The notes below the pieces were generated by a model that was given only the letters and a program-made list of their open reading frames with translations, was not told the origin of the DNA and made no database searches. Position numbers and translations under genes: made by a program. A DNA stretch of 64,000 bases from Rubrivivax sp. (GTDB lineage: Bacteria; Pseudomonadota; Gammaproteobacteria; Burkholderiales; Burkholderiaceae_C): positions 1-64,000 of the forward strand of contig JAUXVE010000015.1 of assembly GCA_030680415.1 (NCBI GenBank), written 5' to 3'. Of the stretch, positions 45,118 through 54,710 are shown in pieces. Position 1 is the first letter of the stretch. Every line of letters begins with the position of its first letter.

Positions 45118-45879
45118 GTGACGCATCCCAAGGAATTGCCGCTGCGTTCGTTGCAGTTCTACGCAACGGCGCACTACCCCTGCAGCTACCTGCCCGACCG
45201 GCAGGCGCGCTCGCAGGTGGCCACGCCCAGCCACCTGATCCACGCCGACGCCTATTCGGGCCTGGTGGCCAACGGCTTCCGGCGCAGCGGCATGTTCACC
45301 TACCGGCCTTACTGCGACGGCTGTCGCGCCTGCGTGCCGCTGCGCGTGCCGGTGGCCGGTTTCAAACCCACGCGCAGCCAGCGCCGCGCCGCCCGTGCGA
45401 ACGGCGACCTGAAAGCCCGTGTGCTGCGGCTGTGTTTCGTGCCCGAGCACTACCAGCTCTACCTGCGCTACCAGGCCAGCCGGCACAGCGGCGGCGGCAT
45501 GGACCACGACAGCGTCGACCAGTACACCCAGTTCCTGCTGCAAAGCCGCGTCAATTCACGCCTGGTCGAATTCCGCGAGCCGGGCGTCGGCAGCGAGCCC
45601 GGCGCGCTGCGCATGGTCTCGATCCTGGACGTGCTCAGCGACGGCATCTCGGCCGTCTACACGTTCTACGAAGACGTCCCCGGCGCCAGCTACGGCACCT
45701 ACAGCGTGATGTGGCAGATCGAGCAGACCCGGCTGCTGCAGCTGCCGCATGTCTACCTCGGCTACTGGATCGCCGACAGCCCGAAGATGGCCTACAAGGC
45801 GCAGTTCAGGCCGCACCAGGTGCTGGTCGGCGGGCAGTGGCAGGCGGGCGCGCCTTCGTCCCCGTCCTCAGGCAGCTGA
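45118..45879 (+). CDS. bpt: Aspartate/glutamate leucyltransferase
   Basis: 253 residues from the GTG at 45118, which has GAGG four bases upstream and gives the family opening [20 protein letters not shown]; the frame is open further upstream to a TTG inside aat. The conserved [40 protein letters not shown] and [14 protein letters not shown] segments are present. Bpt transfers Leu to N-terminal Asp or Glu for degradation by ClpAP. Its last 12 bases overlap the end of the convergent NUDIX-MBL gene. Confidence 0.94.
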   Translation: MTHPKELPLRSLQFYATAHYPCSYLPDRQARSQVATPSHLIHADAYSGLVANGFRRSGMFTYRPYCDGCRACVPLRVPVAGFKPTRSQRRAARANGDLKARVLRLCFVPEHYQLYLRYQASRHSGGGMDHDSVDQYTQFLLQSRVNSRLVEFREPGVGSEPGALRMVSILDVLSDGISAVYTFYEDVPGASYGTYSVMWQIEQTRLLQLPHVYLGYWIADSPKMAYKAQFRPHQVLVGGQWQAGAPSSPSSGS

Positions 45880-47532
45880 CCAGAGAGCACCTTCGGCGCG
45901 CGCGGCACCTTGCGCCTGCAGCTTCAGCAGATGCGCCAGCAGCGAACGCTGCGCCACCGGGTGCAGCGCCGCGGGCACGTCGTCGTACACGGCACACAGC
46001 AGCGGCTCGATGCCGCAAGGCCCCAGCGCCTGCAGCGCCACCGCCACCTTGGCTTCGCGCCCGAGCCGGTGCCGGATGAGCCCGCGCAGCACGGCCTGCG
46101 GCTCGGCGACCAGGAATCCGTGGCCGGGGGCCAGCCATTGCAGATCCTCGGCCAGCAGCGCTTCCAGGGCCTGCAGGTAGGCCGCCATATCGCCGTCGGG
46201 CGGGTTGATGACGACGGTGGAGCCCTGCATCACGTGGTCGCCGGTGAACAGGGTGCGCTCCTCTTCGAGCAGGTAGCACAGGTGGTTCGACGCGTGACCG
46301 GGGGTGTGGATGACGCGCAGCGTGGTGTCCGGGCCGAGCGGCAGCCGCTCGCCATGCTCGGCGACGCAGGTCGGCGCGAACGTCGGGTCCTGCCAGTCGG
46401 GGTGCGCCGCGACGCGGCCCCAGACCGGCGCGCCGGTGGCCGCGGCCAGCGCCACCGCGCCCGGCGAGTGGTCGCGGTGGGTGTGCGTGACGAGGATGCG
46501 TTCGATGCGCCCGCCGGCCTCGGCCGCAGCGGACAACAGCGCCTGCAGGTGCGGCTCGCTCACGGGGCCCGGGTCGATGACGGTCCACGAGGCACCCTCG
46601 CCCACCAGGTAGCTGTTGGTGCCGGGCCCGGTCATCGGCCCGGCGTTGGGCGCGGTGACGCGCAGGATGCGCGGCGACAGCCTCACCGCGCGGCCGGGCA
46701 GCAGTTCGCACGACACGTCGCCGCGGCCCAAGGGGTCGAGGCGGCCGATCTCGGCATAGGGCAGCGCGTCGGGCAGCACGATGCGCCGGCCCCGGGAAGA
46801 AGTGGCCAGACGCGGCATCGACAGCGTGATGTCCTTGCGCGCGCGCGCCTCGGCCAGGGCCGCGGCGGGGCTGGCGAAACGCGCCAGGTCCTGCAGCGTG
46901 CACTGCGTCACCGGCAGCAGCTTCAGGCCGCGCTGCGGTTCCAACGCGGCCTGCGGCGTGAGCCACATCAGTTCCACCGCCTCGCCCAGGTCGGCCTGCG
47001 CGACCTGGCCCGCAGGCGCGGTGGCGATGAAGAAACGGGTGTCGAAACGCTTCGGAACGCCGGGTGGCGTGAGCCAGTGGCTGAAGTACACGAGGTCGCG
47101 CAAGTCCAGGCGCAGGCCCTCGGCACGGCAGAAGTCGGCCATCGACGCGTTGCCGCTCTGCAGCCTGTCGCGCCAGGTCGTCAGCGCCGCGACGTCGAAG
47201 TCGCCCTCGCCGCCTTGCGCCAGCAGCACGCCCACTTCCTCGAACGACTCGCGCACGGCCGCCACCAGGTAGTCCAGGCCGCCCGCGGCCAAGCCGAGCA
47301 AGGCGCTCACGCTGGCGTCGTCGGGGCCGATGCAATGGGCATGCGCCTCACGGTCGCGCTCGTCGACGACACCGCCGGGAAACACGACGGCACCGCTGCG
47401 CATGTCGTCGACGCGTTCGGCGCGGCGCACCATCAGCACTTCCAGGCCGGCAGCGCCGTCGGCACGCTCACGCAGCAGCAGCAGCGACGCGGCCAGGCGC
47501 GCGTCGCCGGGCGCGGTGTAGCCGCCGCTCAT
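45868..47532 (-). CDS. NUDIX hydrolase fused to a metallo-beta-lactamase-fold hydrolase
   Basis: 554 residues. The N-terminal NUDIX domain (about 1-225) has the NUDIX box beginning [20 protein letters not shown] (REx2EE present). The C-terminal metallo-beta-lactamase domain (about 270-554) has [11 protein letters not shown], the [14 protein letters not shown] ligand and [20 protein letters not shown], like LACTB2-type hydrolases. A CoA-transferase gene overlaps upstream as ATGA, so a role in acyl-CoA or nucleotide-CoA housekeeping is plausible but inferred. The two domains are separate genes in many bacteria. The 3-prime end overlaps the convergent bpt gene by 12 bases. Confidence 0.88.
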   Translation of the reverse strand: MSGGYTAPGDARLAASLLLLRERADGAAGLEVLMVRRAERVDDMRSGAVVFPGGVVDERDREAHAHCIGPDDASVSALLGLAAGGLDYLVAAVRESFEEVGVLLAQGGEGDFDVAALTTWRDRLQSGNASMADFCRAEGLRLDLRDLVYFSHWLTPPGVPKRFDTRFFIATAPAGQVAQADLGEAVELMWLTPQAALEPQRGLKLLPVTQCTLQDLARFASPAAALAEARARKDITLSMPRLATSSRGRRIVLPDALPYAEIGRLDPLGRGDVSCELLPGRAVRLSPRILRVTAPNAGPMTGPGTNSYLVGEGASWTVIDPGPVSEPHLQALLSAAAEAGGRIERILVTHTHRDHSPGAVALAAATGAPVWGRVAAHPDWQDPTFAPTCVAEHGERLPLGPDTTLRVIHTPGHASNHLCYLLEEERTLFTGDHVMQGSTVVINPPDGDMAAYLQALEALLAEDLQWLAPGHGFLVAEPQAVLRGLIRHRLGREAKVAVALQALGPCGIEPLLCAVYDDVPAALHPVAQRSLLAHLLKLQAQGAARAEGALWSAA

Positions 47533-48671
47533 CGCGCCGCCCCCGCGGCCACCAGCGCGGCGATGTCGGCGGCGCTGAAGCCGGCTTCGCGCAGCACCTC
47601 GGCAGTGTGTGCGCCCGGCGCCGGCGCCGGCCGCGGAAACGCCGCCGGCGTGCGATCGAAACGCGGTGCCGGTGCCGGCTGCACGACGCCGCTGACGGTG
47701 ACGAAGGCGTCGCGGGCGCGGGCATGGGCGTGTCTCGGCGCCTCCTCGAAAGACAACACCGGAGCGAAGCAGGCGTCGCTGCCTTCGAGCCGCGAGCACC
47801 AGTCGTCGCGCGTGTGCTGCCGCACCGCAGCGGCGATGGCGGCGCGCATCTCGGGCCACAGTCGGCGGTCGTACTGGCGCTGCACGAACCGCGCCTCCAG
47901 CCCCAGCGCGGCGGCGAGCTGGGCGAAGAACTTGGGCTCCAGCGGCGCCAGGCTGACGTGGCGGCCGTCGGCGGTCTCGTAGCTGTCGTAGAAAGGCGCG
48001 CCGCCGTCCAGCAGGTTGGCGCCGCGCGGCTCGCCCCAGGCACCGGCCGCCTGCAGGCCGTAGAAGATGGACGCCAGCGACGCCGCGCCGTCGACCATCG
48101 CCGCGTCGACCACCTGCCCCTGCCCCGAGCGCTGGCGCTCGTACAGCGCGGCCAGCACGCCGAAGGCCAGGTACAGCGCGCCGCCGCCGTAGTCGCCGAC
48201 CAGGTTCAGCGGCGGCACCGGCTTGCCGAGCGCCGGGCCGATGGCGTGCAGCACGCCCGACAAGGCGATGTAGTTGAGGTCGTGCCCGGCCGCCGCGGCC
48301 AGCGGCCCGGTCTGGCCGAAACCCGTCATGCGACCGTAGACCAGGCGCGGGTTGCAGGCCTGGCAGTCGGCCGGGCCGAGGCCCAGCTTTTCGGCCACGC
48401 CCGGGCGGAAGCCCTCCACCAGCACGTCGGCGCCGGCCAGCAGCCGCAACACTGCGGCGCGGCCGGCGTCGGACTTGAGGTCCAACGCCACCGAGCGCCG
48501 CCCGCGCGCGTTGACATCGTGGCGCGGCGCCATCGTCACACCCAGGCCGCTGGGCTCGAGGCGGTCGACGCGCACGACGTCGGCACCGAGGTCGGCCAGC
48601 AGCATGCAGCACATCGGCCCCGGGCCGATGCTCGCGAGTTCGATGACCCGCAGTCCTTCGAGTGGTCCCAT
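47529..48671 (-). CDS. CaiB/BaiF-family CoA transferase (alpha-methylacyl-CoA racemase-like)
   Basis: 380 residues. [20 protein letters not shown] is the racemase-like opening. [51 protein letters not shown] and the catalytic-region [18 protein letters not shown] with Asp follow. These match class III CoA transferases close to alpha-methylacyl-CoA racemase (His in the GHD motif), which epimerises 2-methyl-branched acyl-CoAs. Co-translation with the NUDIX-MBL gene is shown by the ATGA overlap. Confidence 0.9.
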   Translation of the reverse strand: MGPLEGLRVIELASIGPGPMCCMLLADLGADVVRVDRLEPSGLGVTMAPRHDVNARGRRSVALDLKSDAGRAAVLRLLAGADVLVEGFRPGVAEKLGLGPADCQACNPRLVYGRMTGFGQTGPLAAAAGHDLNYIALSGVLHAIGPALGKPVPPLNLVGDYGGGALYLAFGVLAALYERQRSGQGQVVDAAMVDGAASLASIFYGLQAAGAWGEPRGANLLDGGAPFYDSYETADGRHVSLAPLEPKFFAQLAAALGLEARFVQRQYDRRLWPEMRAAIAAAVRQHTRDDWCSRLEGSDACFAPVLSFEEAPRHAHARARDAFVTVSGVVQPAPAPRFDRTPAAFPRPAPAPGAHTAEVLREAGFSAADIAALVAAGAAR

Positions 48672-48798
48672 GAGCACCGAGTGTGCCTCAAGGGCGTGGC
48701 CCCGCCGTGGGCGCGAATCTGGATGGCGCTTGATCTCGCACAAGCCGGCGCAGGCCGGGCGCACCGAAGAATGCAGGCACGAGTCCAACGAGCTGATC

Positions 48799-49308
48799 AT
48801 GTCTCCCGCCAGAGTCCGCCCTGCACGCCCGGCCCGCACCGCAGCGCCGCCCCTGCCACCGTTCGAGTCGCTGGACGACACGCACCGCCAGATCCTGCAG
48901 GTGCTGGACGACCTCGACAGCCTGGTGCACACGCTGGCCCGTCACGGTGCGGACGACGCGGCCGCCGCGCTGGCCGCGCGCGCCTGCCGCTTCTTCAACG
49001 GCCCCGCACGCGGCCACCACGAGGCCGAAGAGACGCATGTGTTCCCTGGCCTGCTCCCGGGCGCCACGGCCGCACTGTTGGCCCAGGTGCGGCGCCTGCA
49101 GCAGGACCACAACTGGATCGAGGAGAGCTGGCTGGAACTGGAGCCCCACCTGCAGGCCGTGGCCCAGGGCTATTGCAGCGACCACGCCGCTTTCCTGGGC
49201 GCCGCACTGCCCGAGTTCACTGCGCTGTACCACGAGCACATCGCGGTCGAGGAGCTGATGGTCTACCCCGAGGCTCGCCGCCGGGCACTGCAAGGCAGCG
49301 CATCCTGA
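48799..49308 (+). CDS. Hemerythrin-like (HHE) protein
   Basis: 169 residues. A Pro/Arg-rich leader of about 20 residues precedes the four-helix HHE domain. The di-iron ligands are visible: H in [13 protein letters not shown], the [14 protein letters not shown] pair, H in [15 protein letters not shown], and the closing [15 protein letters not shown]. Such proteins bind oxygen or nitric oxide, or protect iron-sulfur repair. A weak Fnr-like sequence (TTGATCTCGCACAA, 48730-48743) lies about 60 bases upstream. Between it and the divergent CoA-transferase start no other feature was seen. Confidence 0.88.
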   Translation: MSPARVRPARPARTAAPPLPPFESLDDTHRQILQVLDDLDSLVHTLARHGADDAAAALAARACRFFNGPARGHHEAEETHVFPGLLPGATAALLAQVRRLQQDHNWIEESWLELEPHLQAVAQGYCSDHAAFLGAALPEFTALYHEHIAVEELMVYPEARRRALQGSAS

Positions 49309-49372
49309 GGCCAGACGCATGGCGCGACAGAGGCGTCGCCGCCGGCCTGGAACGCGGCGACCCGGTCACCGC

Positions 49373-50728
49373 TCAGACGCGGGTCGTGGCCTTGCCCGCA
49401 GCCAGCAGCACCGGGTCCCAGACGGGTGAGAACGGCGGCGCGTAGGCGAGGTCCATGCCGGCCAGCTCCGCCACGGTCATTTCGTTCCACAGCGCCGTGG
49501 CCAGGACGTCGATGCGTTTGCCCGCACCCGCCCCGCCGACGATCTGCGCGCCGAGCAGGCGGCCGCTGCCCCGCGCGGCAACGATCTTGATCTTCATCGG
49601 CTGCGCGCCGGGATAGTAGTGCGCTCGGCTCGATGCCTCCGTGACCACGCCGATGGCGTCGAATCCCGCGGCTGCGGCCTCGCGTTCGGTGAGCCCGGTG
49701 CGGGCGATCTCCACGTCCTGGAAGCGGGTGATCGCGGTGCCGAGCACGCCGCCGAAGGCAGCGTCGCCGCCGGCGATGTTGGTGCCGGCGACGCGGCCCT
49801 GCTTGTTGGCGTGCGTGCCCAGGGCCACCACGACGGGCCGCCCCGTGACGCGATGGCGGGACTCGACGCAGTCACCGGCCGCCCAGACATGCGCCGTGCC
49901 GGTGCGCAGGTGGTCGTCGACGATGATGCCGCCGGCCTCGCCCACGCCGATGCCGGCGGCACGCGCCAGTTCGGCGTTGGGTCGCACGCCGAGCCCGATC
50001 ACCGCCAGGTCGGCCGGCACCGGCCCCGCCGCCGTCTCCACGGCCGTGACACGCCCGCCGACCGCAGTGAAACCGGTGACCGCAGTGCCGAGCCGGAGGT
50101 CGATGCCGGCGGCCCGCATCGCGTCGGCGACGCCGGCGGCCATCTCGGCGTCGAGCACGGCGGCCATCGGTGCGTCCAGCCGTTCGACCACCGTGACATC
50201 GAGGCCGCGCTCGAGCAGACCCTCCGCGACCTCGAGTCCGACGTAGCCGGCGCCGACGACCACGGCGCGCCGCGCGCCTGCGCCGAGCAGTCGCTCCACC
50301 TCCGCCGCGTCGTCGAAGGTGCGCAACTGCAGCACACCCTGCGCGTCGATGCCTGGCCAGGGCGGCGAGATCCCCGCCGCGCCGGTGCCGATGAGGAGCT
50401 CGTCGTAGTGCAGGACGGACCCGCGACCGGTGTCGAGGTCGCGCACGGTCACGGTGGACGCCTCGGCGTCGATGGCGGTGACCTCGTGTCGGGTCCGCAC
50501 GTCGATGCCCTTGGCCCGGTGCTGCTCCGGGGTCCGGGCGACGAGGCTGTCCGCCGACTTCACGAACCCGCCGACCAGGTAGGGCAGACCGCAAGCAGCG
50601 TAGGAGGTTCGGGATGAACGCTCGAAGACGACGATCTCGAGCTTCTCGGAGGACGTCATCCGTCGCGCCTGCGACGCCGCAGACATCCCTGCGGCGTCAC
50701 CGCCGATGATCACCAGCCGTCGTGCCAT
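49373..50728 (-). CDS. CoA-disulfide reductase/NADH oxidase-like flavoprotein
   Basis: 451 residues. The FAD site is VIIGGDAAGMSAASQARR, the single redox Cys is in TSYAACGLPYLVGGF (about C46), and the NADH site is AVVVGAGYVGLEVAEGLLER. The second FAD motif is GTAHVWAAGDCVESRH, and a dimerisation domain fills 330-451. The one-Cys arrangement is that of CoA-disulfide reductases and NADH oxidases of the Nox/CoADR family. It reduces disulfides, persulfides or oxygen. The nearest orthologues could be actinobacterial from the wording, but this is only an impression. It is convergent with the hemerythrin gene. Confidence 0.88.
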   Translation of the reverse strand: MARRLVIIGGDAAGMSAASQARRMTSSEKLEIVVFERSSRTSYAACGLPYLVGGFVKSADSLVARTPEQHRAKGIDVRTRHEVTAIDAEASTVTVRDLDTGRGSVLHYDELLIGTGAAGISPPWPGIDAQGVLQLRTFDDAAEVERLLGAGARRAVVVGAGYVGLEVAEGLLERGLDVTVVERLDAPMAAVLDAEMAAGVADAMRAAGIDLRLGTAVTGFTAVGGRVTAVETAAGPVPADLAVIGLGVRPNAELARAAGIGVGEAGGIIVDDHLRTGTAHVWAAGDCVESRHRVTGRPVVVALGTHANKQGRVAGTNIAGGDAAFGGVLGTAITRFQDVEIARTGLTEREAAAAGFDAIGVVTEASSRAHYYPGAQPMKIKIVAARGSGRLLGAQIVGGAGAGKRIDVLATALWNEMTVAELAGMDLAYAPPFSPVWDPVLLAAGKATTRV

Positions 50729-50768
50729 CGCCTACCCTCCCGTCGTGTCGAGTCGGGGCTCATTCGCG

Positions 50769-50921
50769 CTACTTCATTTGGAAACCGGCGCCGAACAGTC
50801 CCAGCAAGCCGATGATGATCAGATAGATGGCGACGATGTAGTTCAGCAGCCGGGGCACGACGAGTATGAGGATGCCCGCGATGAGCGACACGAGCGGGCC
50901 GAGACTCAGGTTCAGATTCAT
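50769..50921 (-). CDS. DUF3096-family small membrane protein
   Basis: 50 residues, nearly all hydrophobic: MNLNLSLGPLVSLIAGILIL, a short polar turn with VPRLLNY, then IVAIYLIIIGLLGLFGAGF. Two transmembrane helices in a hairpin are clear. The family occurs in many proteobacteria as a 48-52 residue protein with unknown function. It is 40 bases upstream of the flavoprotein gene in the same direction. Confidence 0.85.
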   Translation of the reverse strand: MNLNLSLGPLVSLIAGILILVVPRLLNYIVAIYLIIIGLLGLFGAGFQMK

Positions 50922-51059
50922 GGTAAGAATACCTTCCCGACGTTGAAATGGCGCGATGGAACCTGCGCAGCACAGTGACAGGGGGTGAAGGGTCTGCTCA
51001 CTCGGAGAGGATGTCTGTGCGACTGCGCACAGAACAGACCACCAGACAGGCCCTGCCCG

Positions 51060-51172
51060 GCGGCCGCGCCGCAGCCGAGCTCGATGACGTCGTGGCGGCC
51101 AAGCGGTACCGGGTCGGCCAGTGCGTCCAACTCGTCGTCGATCGGGGGCCAAGTGTCCTCGACGGTTGTCAT
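51060..51172 (-). pseudogene. 5-prime fragment of a class I SAM-dependent methyltransferase
   Basis: From the ATG at 51172 the frame reads MTTVEDTWPPIDDELDALAD and then PVPLGRHDVIELGCGAA, which is the opening and SAM-binding motif I of a methyltransferase. Beyond about 51062 the resemblance ends and the frame runs into unrelated sequence. Only about 37 of the roughly 200 residues expected are left. No other part of the gene was found nearby. Confidence 0.6.
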
Positions 51173-51212
51173 GAGGGCTCTGTGCGCCGGTCCTGCAAGA
51201 ACGGGTGCGATG

Positions 51213-52040
51213 TCATCGTGCGGCGCGCAGCGCCCGCAGGCGGCCCTCCAGCGCGGCGGCGTTGAGCACGCCGAAGTGGGCGCCGACCTGCCGGCCACGG
51301 GCATCGTAGAAGAGGGTGGTGGGCAGCCCGCGCGAACCGACGGCCGGCCCGAGCTTCGAACCCGCGTCCAGCAGCACCTCGCGCAGCGGCAGGCCCTGGT
51401 CGGCCAGGTAGGCGCGCACGGCGTTGGCGGATTCGCCCTGGTTGACGAACAGGAAGCCGACCACCGGTTCGCGCTGCTGCGCCGCCGCCAGCAGTGGCAT
51501 CTCCTGGCGGCAGGGGCCGCACCAGCTGGCCCACAGGTTGACGACCACCGGCCGGCCGCGCGCGGCCTGTGGCAGGTCGATGGCAGCACCGCTGTTCAGT
51601 TCGATGAGCGCCACCGCGGGCAGCGCCGGCGCGCCGCCGCCACCGGTGGCCAACGAGGCGGCGACCCAGAACACCGTGCCGGCCAGCGCACCGCCGGCCA
51701 GCGGTCGACGCAGCGCCGGCGCGCGCCGCCCCCGCCACACCAGCCAGGCGGCAGCCGCGGCAGCCCCGGCAGGCGCATGCCAGCCGCCGTCGCGGACATC
51801 GAAGGCGGACCACGGCGTGGCGACGTAGAGGTCGGCATTCAGCCCCAGGTGCACGAGTCGCGCCGCCAACAGGCCCAGCAGCGCAGCATGGATCACGGTG
51901 CCGCCGGCGGCGACGGCCGCTGCCTTGTCGCCGCCGTTCGACGCGATGCGGGCCGCCAGCCACGACGCACCCCACACGGCGAGCAACAACAGCACAGGCG
52001 CCAACGGCAGTGCAAGGGGACCCAGCGAGATGGACAGCAT
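51213..52040 (-). CDS. TlpA-like membrane-anchored thioredoxin
   Basis: 275 residues. The N-terminal half has several hydrophobic segments (about 8-30, 45-65, 90-105 and 112-130). The C-terminal half is a TlpA/ResA-type thioredoxin domain with the active site WASWCGPCRQEMP and the cis-Pro region SRGLPTTLFYDARGR. The domain should face the periplasm and reduce disulfides, for example in cytochrome maturation. The membrane part resembles the diacylglyceryl-transferase-like anchor seen in some Burkholderiales TlpA proteins. Confidence 0.85.
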   Translation of the reverse strand: MLSISLGPLALPLAPVLLLLAVWGASWLAARIASNGGDKAAAVAAGGTVIHAALLGLLAARLVHLGLNADLYVATPWSAFDVRDGGWHAPAGAAAAAAWLVWRGRRAPALRRPLAGGALAGTVFWVAASLATGGGGAPALPAVALIELNSGAAIDLPQAARGRPVVVNLWASWCGPCRQEMPLLAAAQQREPVVGFLFVNQGESANAVRAYLADQGLPLREVLLDAGSKLGPAVGSRGLPTTLFYDARGRQVGAHFGVLNAAALEGRLRALRAAR

Positions 52041-52288
52041 GGCATGAGCCTACGCCATGCGGCACGCCGCAGGCCGATGCAGCGCAAGCAGCGCGCAGCA
52101 CATCCGGCAGCGTCTGGGCATGCGGCGGTGAGGGTCGCGGGAATCGCCGGGCGCTACGCTTGATCCTGGCCGCGCCCCCCGGCGCACAATGGCGCGCAGT
52201 CCACCTTCAGTGCTGACGGTTCCGTCACGACACGGACCATGACTGCACAGACAGACGTCGAGCGCTTGAGCGCTGCGGGAGTCGAACC

Positions 52289-52756
52289 ATGGAACTGAGC
52301 TCGCCGACATTCGCCCCGGGGGGCGAGATCCCCGTGCGCCACACCTGCGAAGGCGAAGACCTCGCACCGCCGCTGCACTGGCAGGGCGTCCCCGACGGGG
52401 CCGCGAGCCTGGTGCTGATCGTCGACGACCCCGACGCGCCCGACCCGGCGGCCCCGCGAACGACCTGGGTGCACTGGGTACTCTACGACATGCCGCCCGC
52501 TGTGGCGGAACTGGCCGAGGGCGGCCGTCCACTGCCAGCCGGCACGCGCGAAGGTCTCAACGACTGGGGCCGCCACGGCTACGGCGGGCCGTGCCCGCCG
52601 ATCGGTCGCCACCGCTACTTCTTCAAGCTGTATGCCCTCGACAAGGTGCTGCCGCCGCTGACGCGGCCGACCAAGGCCGCCGTCGAGCAGGCCATGCGCG
52701 GCCACGTGCTGGCGCAGGCTGAACTGATCGGAACCTACCTGAAACGGCGGCCGTGA
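52289..52756 (+). CDS. YbhB/YbcL-type phosphatidylethanolamine-binding (PEBP) family protein
   Basis: 155 residues. MELSSPTFAPGGEIPVRHTC opens the family; the ligand pocket is formed by LVLIVDDPDAPDP, TWVHWVLYDMP and GPCPPIGRHRYFFKLYALD. There is no signal peptide, so it is cytoplasmic like YbhB. The function of bacterial members is unclear. Its stop codon overlaps the GTG of the PrimPol remnant. The gap upstream (52041-52288) shows no feature. Confidence 0.9.
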   Translation: MELSSPTFAPGGEIPVRHTCEGEDLAPPLHWQGVPDGAASLVLIVDDPDAPDPAAPRTTWVHWVLYDMPPAVAELAEGGRPLPAGTREGLNDWGRHGYGGPCPPIGRHRYFFKLYALDKVLPPLTRPTKAAVEQAMRGHVLAQAELIGTYLKRRP

Positions 52757-53041
52757 TCGCCGACGCTGCACACGCCTACGCCGCCAGGGGCTGGTCGGTG
52801 ATTCCGATGCAGCCGCAGGGCAAGCGCCCGCTCGTGCCCTGGCGCGAGTTCCAGCAGCGCATTGCGAACGCGGCCGAGATCGACCGCTGGTTCAGGCGCT
52901 GGCCCGACGCGAACCTGGGCCGAGCTGATGCTGGCCTGGAACCGGACCCACTGCCGCCCGCCGCTGCCGGACGACGAAGTCGTGCAGGTGGTTCAGAGCA
53001 TCGCCCGCGTCCATGAACGGGCCGCTGCCGAATCCTCCTGA
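52753..53041 (+). pseudogene. Bifunctional primase-polymerase remnant with the middle deleted
   Basis: The first 56 or so residues (HAYAARGWSVIPMQPQGKRP, then LVPWREFQQRIANAAEIDRW) are the opening of the prim-pol domain of phage and plasmid primases. After DANLG the sequence jumps, in another frame, to AELMLAWNRTHCRPPLPDDE and VVQVVQSIARVHERAAA, which is the typical C-terminal PriCT end. The catalytic core between them is gone. It starts with a GTG overlapping the PEBP stop and overlaps the end of the convergent hydrolase remnant. It marks a former mobile element. Confidence 0.72.
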
Positions 53042-53786
53042 TCGGGACTGTCTTTCGCAGCGGGTGCGGCCGGCGGGCCCGACCAGGCCGCCCGCACCTC
53101 GGCCGCGACCTGCGCAGCGCGCCCGCCATAACGCGGCGAGAAGTGGAAAGGCACGACGGCGCGGGCGCCGCCGCCAGGATCGCGAGTTTCAGTTCGCGCA
53201 GCCACGGGCCGGTGGCCACGCCCAGCGCGGCGAGCCGGTCCTTCGCGACCCGGTGGCGCGCCTTCTCCTCGATGGCGAAGGCCAGGCACGGCATCTCGTG
53301 ATCGACGAATCGGCAGCGCACGCGAAACAGTGCTTCGTCGTGCAAGACGTCGCCGGCGCAGTCGAATGGCGCGCAGGCCTGGCGCGCGAAGCCGGTGCGG
53401 CTGGAAAAGCGCGCCCGCTGCCCGCGGCCGTCGGTGCCGATCTCGCGCACGTCGAGGACGAACTCGACGCTGTAGCGATGCACCACGTTCCAGGTGTAGG
53501 CGCGCAGCTTGTGTTCGACCTGCGCGACAAAGCCCGGCCCGCCGTACAGCACGACGCCGCCTTTGCGCCCGAGCACGACACGAAGGAACTGGTCGAAGCC
53601 GACGAAGTGGTCCATGTGGGTGTGGCTGACGAACACATGCGACACGCGCAGCAGCTTGCGCGGCGGCAGCACGGCGATGTCGCCGAGGTCGAACAGCAGC
53701 GCCCTGCGTTCGTCGCGGACGTCGACGTACAGGCCGGGGTCGCCGAATGGATCGTTGACGAGACGGGCTTCGAGCAGGTGGTGCAT
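52993..53786 (-). pseudogene. RNase Z-like metallo-beta-lactamase remnant with internal deletion
   Basis: From the ATG at 53786 (MHHLLEARLVNDPFGDPGLY) the frame has the metal site VFVSHTHMDHFVGFDQFL and continues to VATGPWLRELKLAIL at about 53180. The next part of the family is missing. The C-terminal end, RAVVPFHFSPRYGGRAAQVA followed by AEVRAAWSGP, is found in a different frame down to 52993. Intact relatives have about 100 more residues between these parts, including further metal ligands, so this is non-functional. The tail overlaps the convergent PrimPol remnant. Confidence 0.68.
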
Positions 53787-53905
53787 GGGTCGGCGGCGGC
53801 CATCGGCCCCGTATCTATCGCGTCGCTCGGATGTCCGATTGATCGGGCGCAACTGCAGTGCGTCCCGACTTTGCGATCGTTGGCAATCGAAGAAAGGCGT
53901 GTGCA

Positions 53906-54607
53906 GTGCTCGAATGCCACGATATCGATGTCCGGCGCCGCACCGCGATCGCGCGTGCGTTCGCCGCCATCGGCGGTTTGACCATTCTGCCCGGCTTCGC
54001 CAGGCCCGCGACCAGCGGGGTTCTGGCGGCGCCGGACAGGGTCGGTGGCCTGCCGCTCGAACAGGCGCTGGCGCGGCGCCGCTCGGTGCGGCGCTACGCC
54101 GCCCAGCCGCTGGCACTGGCCGCGGTGTCGCAACTGCTCTGGGCGGCGCAGGGGACGACCGGCTTCGGTGGCCGGCGCACCGCGCCATCGGCCGGCGCTC
54201 TCTATCCGCTCGAACTCCGCCTGGTGGCGACACGGGTCGAAGGCCTGGTCGCGGGCGGGCATCGCTACCTGCCGGCCACGCACGCGCTGCTGTTCTCCAG
54301 CGCGGAGGTCACGGCGTCGGACCTGCAGCAAGCTGCGATGGGGCAACAGGCCGTCGGTGTGGCCGCCGTGGTCGTCGTCATCACGGCCGTCGAGGCGCGC
54401 ACTGCAGGCAGGTACGGCGCGAAGGCCGCTCGCTATGTCGCGTTCGAGGCCGGCGCGGCGTCGCAGAACCTGGCGCTGCAGGCAGCCGCCCTCGGGCTCG
54501 GGACGGTCGTCATCGGTGGCTTCGACGAAGCCGCGCTTGCCCGGGCACTGCGCCTGCCGCCCGGCGAGCAGCCCATCGCGCTGATGCCCATCGGCGTGCC
54601 CGCCTGA
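53906..54607 (+). CDS. SagB/ThcOx-type nitroreductase-family protein with Tat-like leader
   Basis: About 233 residues from a GTG at 53906; a GTG at 53858 is also possible, so the start is uncertain. The leader VRRRTAIARAFAAIGGLTIL resembles a Tat signal. The flavin domain has LARRRSVRRYAAQPLALAAV, LLWAAQGTTGFGGRRTAPSA, GALYPLELRLVATRV and the closing GLGTVVIGGFDEAALARALR. SagB-type enzymes use FMN, often to oxidise azolines to azoles, but stand-alone members have no known substrate. No peptide-modification partner is nearby. Confidence 0.82.
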   Translation: MLECHDIDVRRRTAIARAFAAIGGLTILPGFARPATSGVLAAPDRVGGLPLEQALARRRSVRRYAAQPLALAAVSQLLWAAQGTTGFGGRRTAPSAGALYPLELRLVATRVEGLVAGGHRYLPATHALLFSSAEVTASDLQQAAMGQQAVGVAAVVVVITAVEARTAGRYGAKAARYVAFEAGAASQNLALQAAALGLGTVVIGGFDEAALARALRLPPGEQPIALMPIGVPA

Positions 54608-54710
54608 CGCGGGCTGCTGACCAGCGCCTGCGCTGCAACGGCGGCGGCCGCGCCGGTGCCAGGCGCATGAACATGCACCTCGAGCGGGACCCCATCGGCA
54701 GGCTGGAGAG

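Noticed and set aside
52993-53786. Intact RNase Z-like hydrolase with a long C-terminal extension to 52776
   Set aside because: The continuation in the first frame loses all family resemblance, and the true C-terminus is found in another frame, so a remnant is the better reading.
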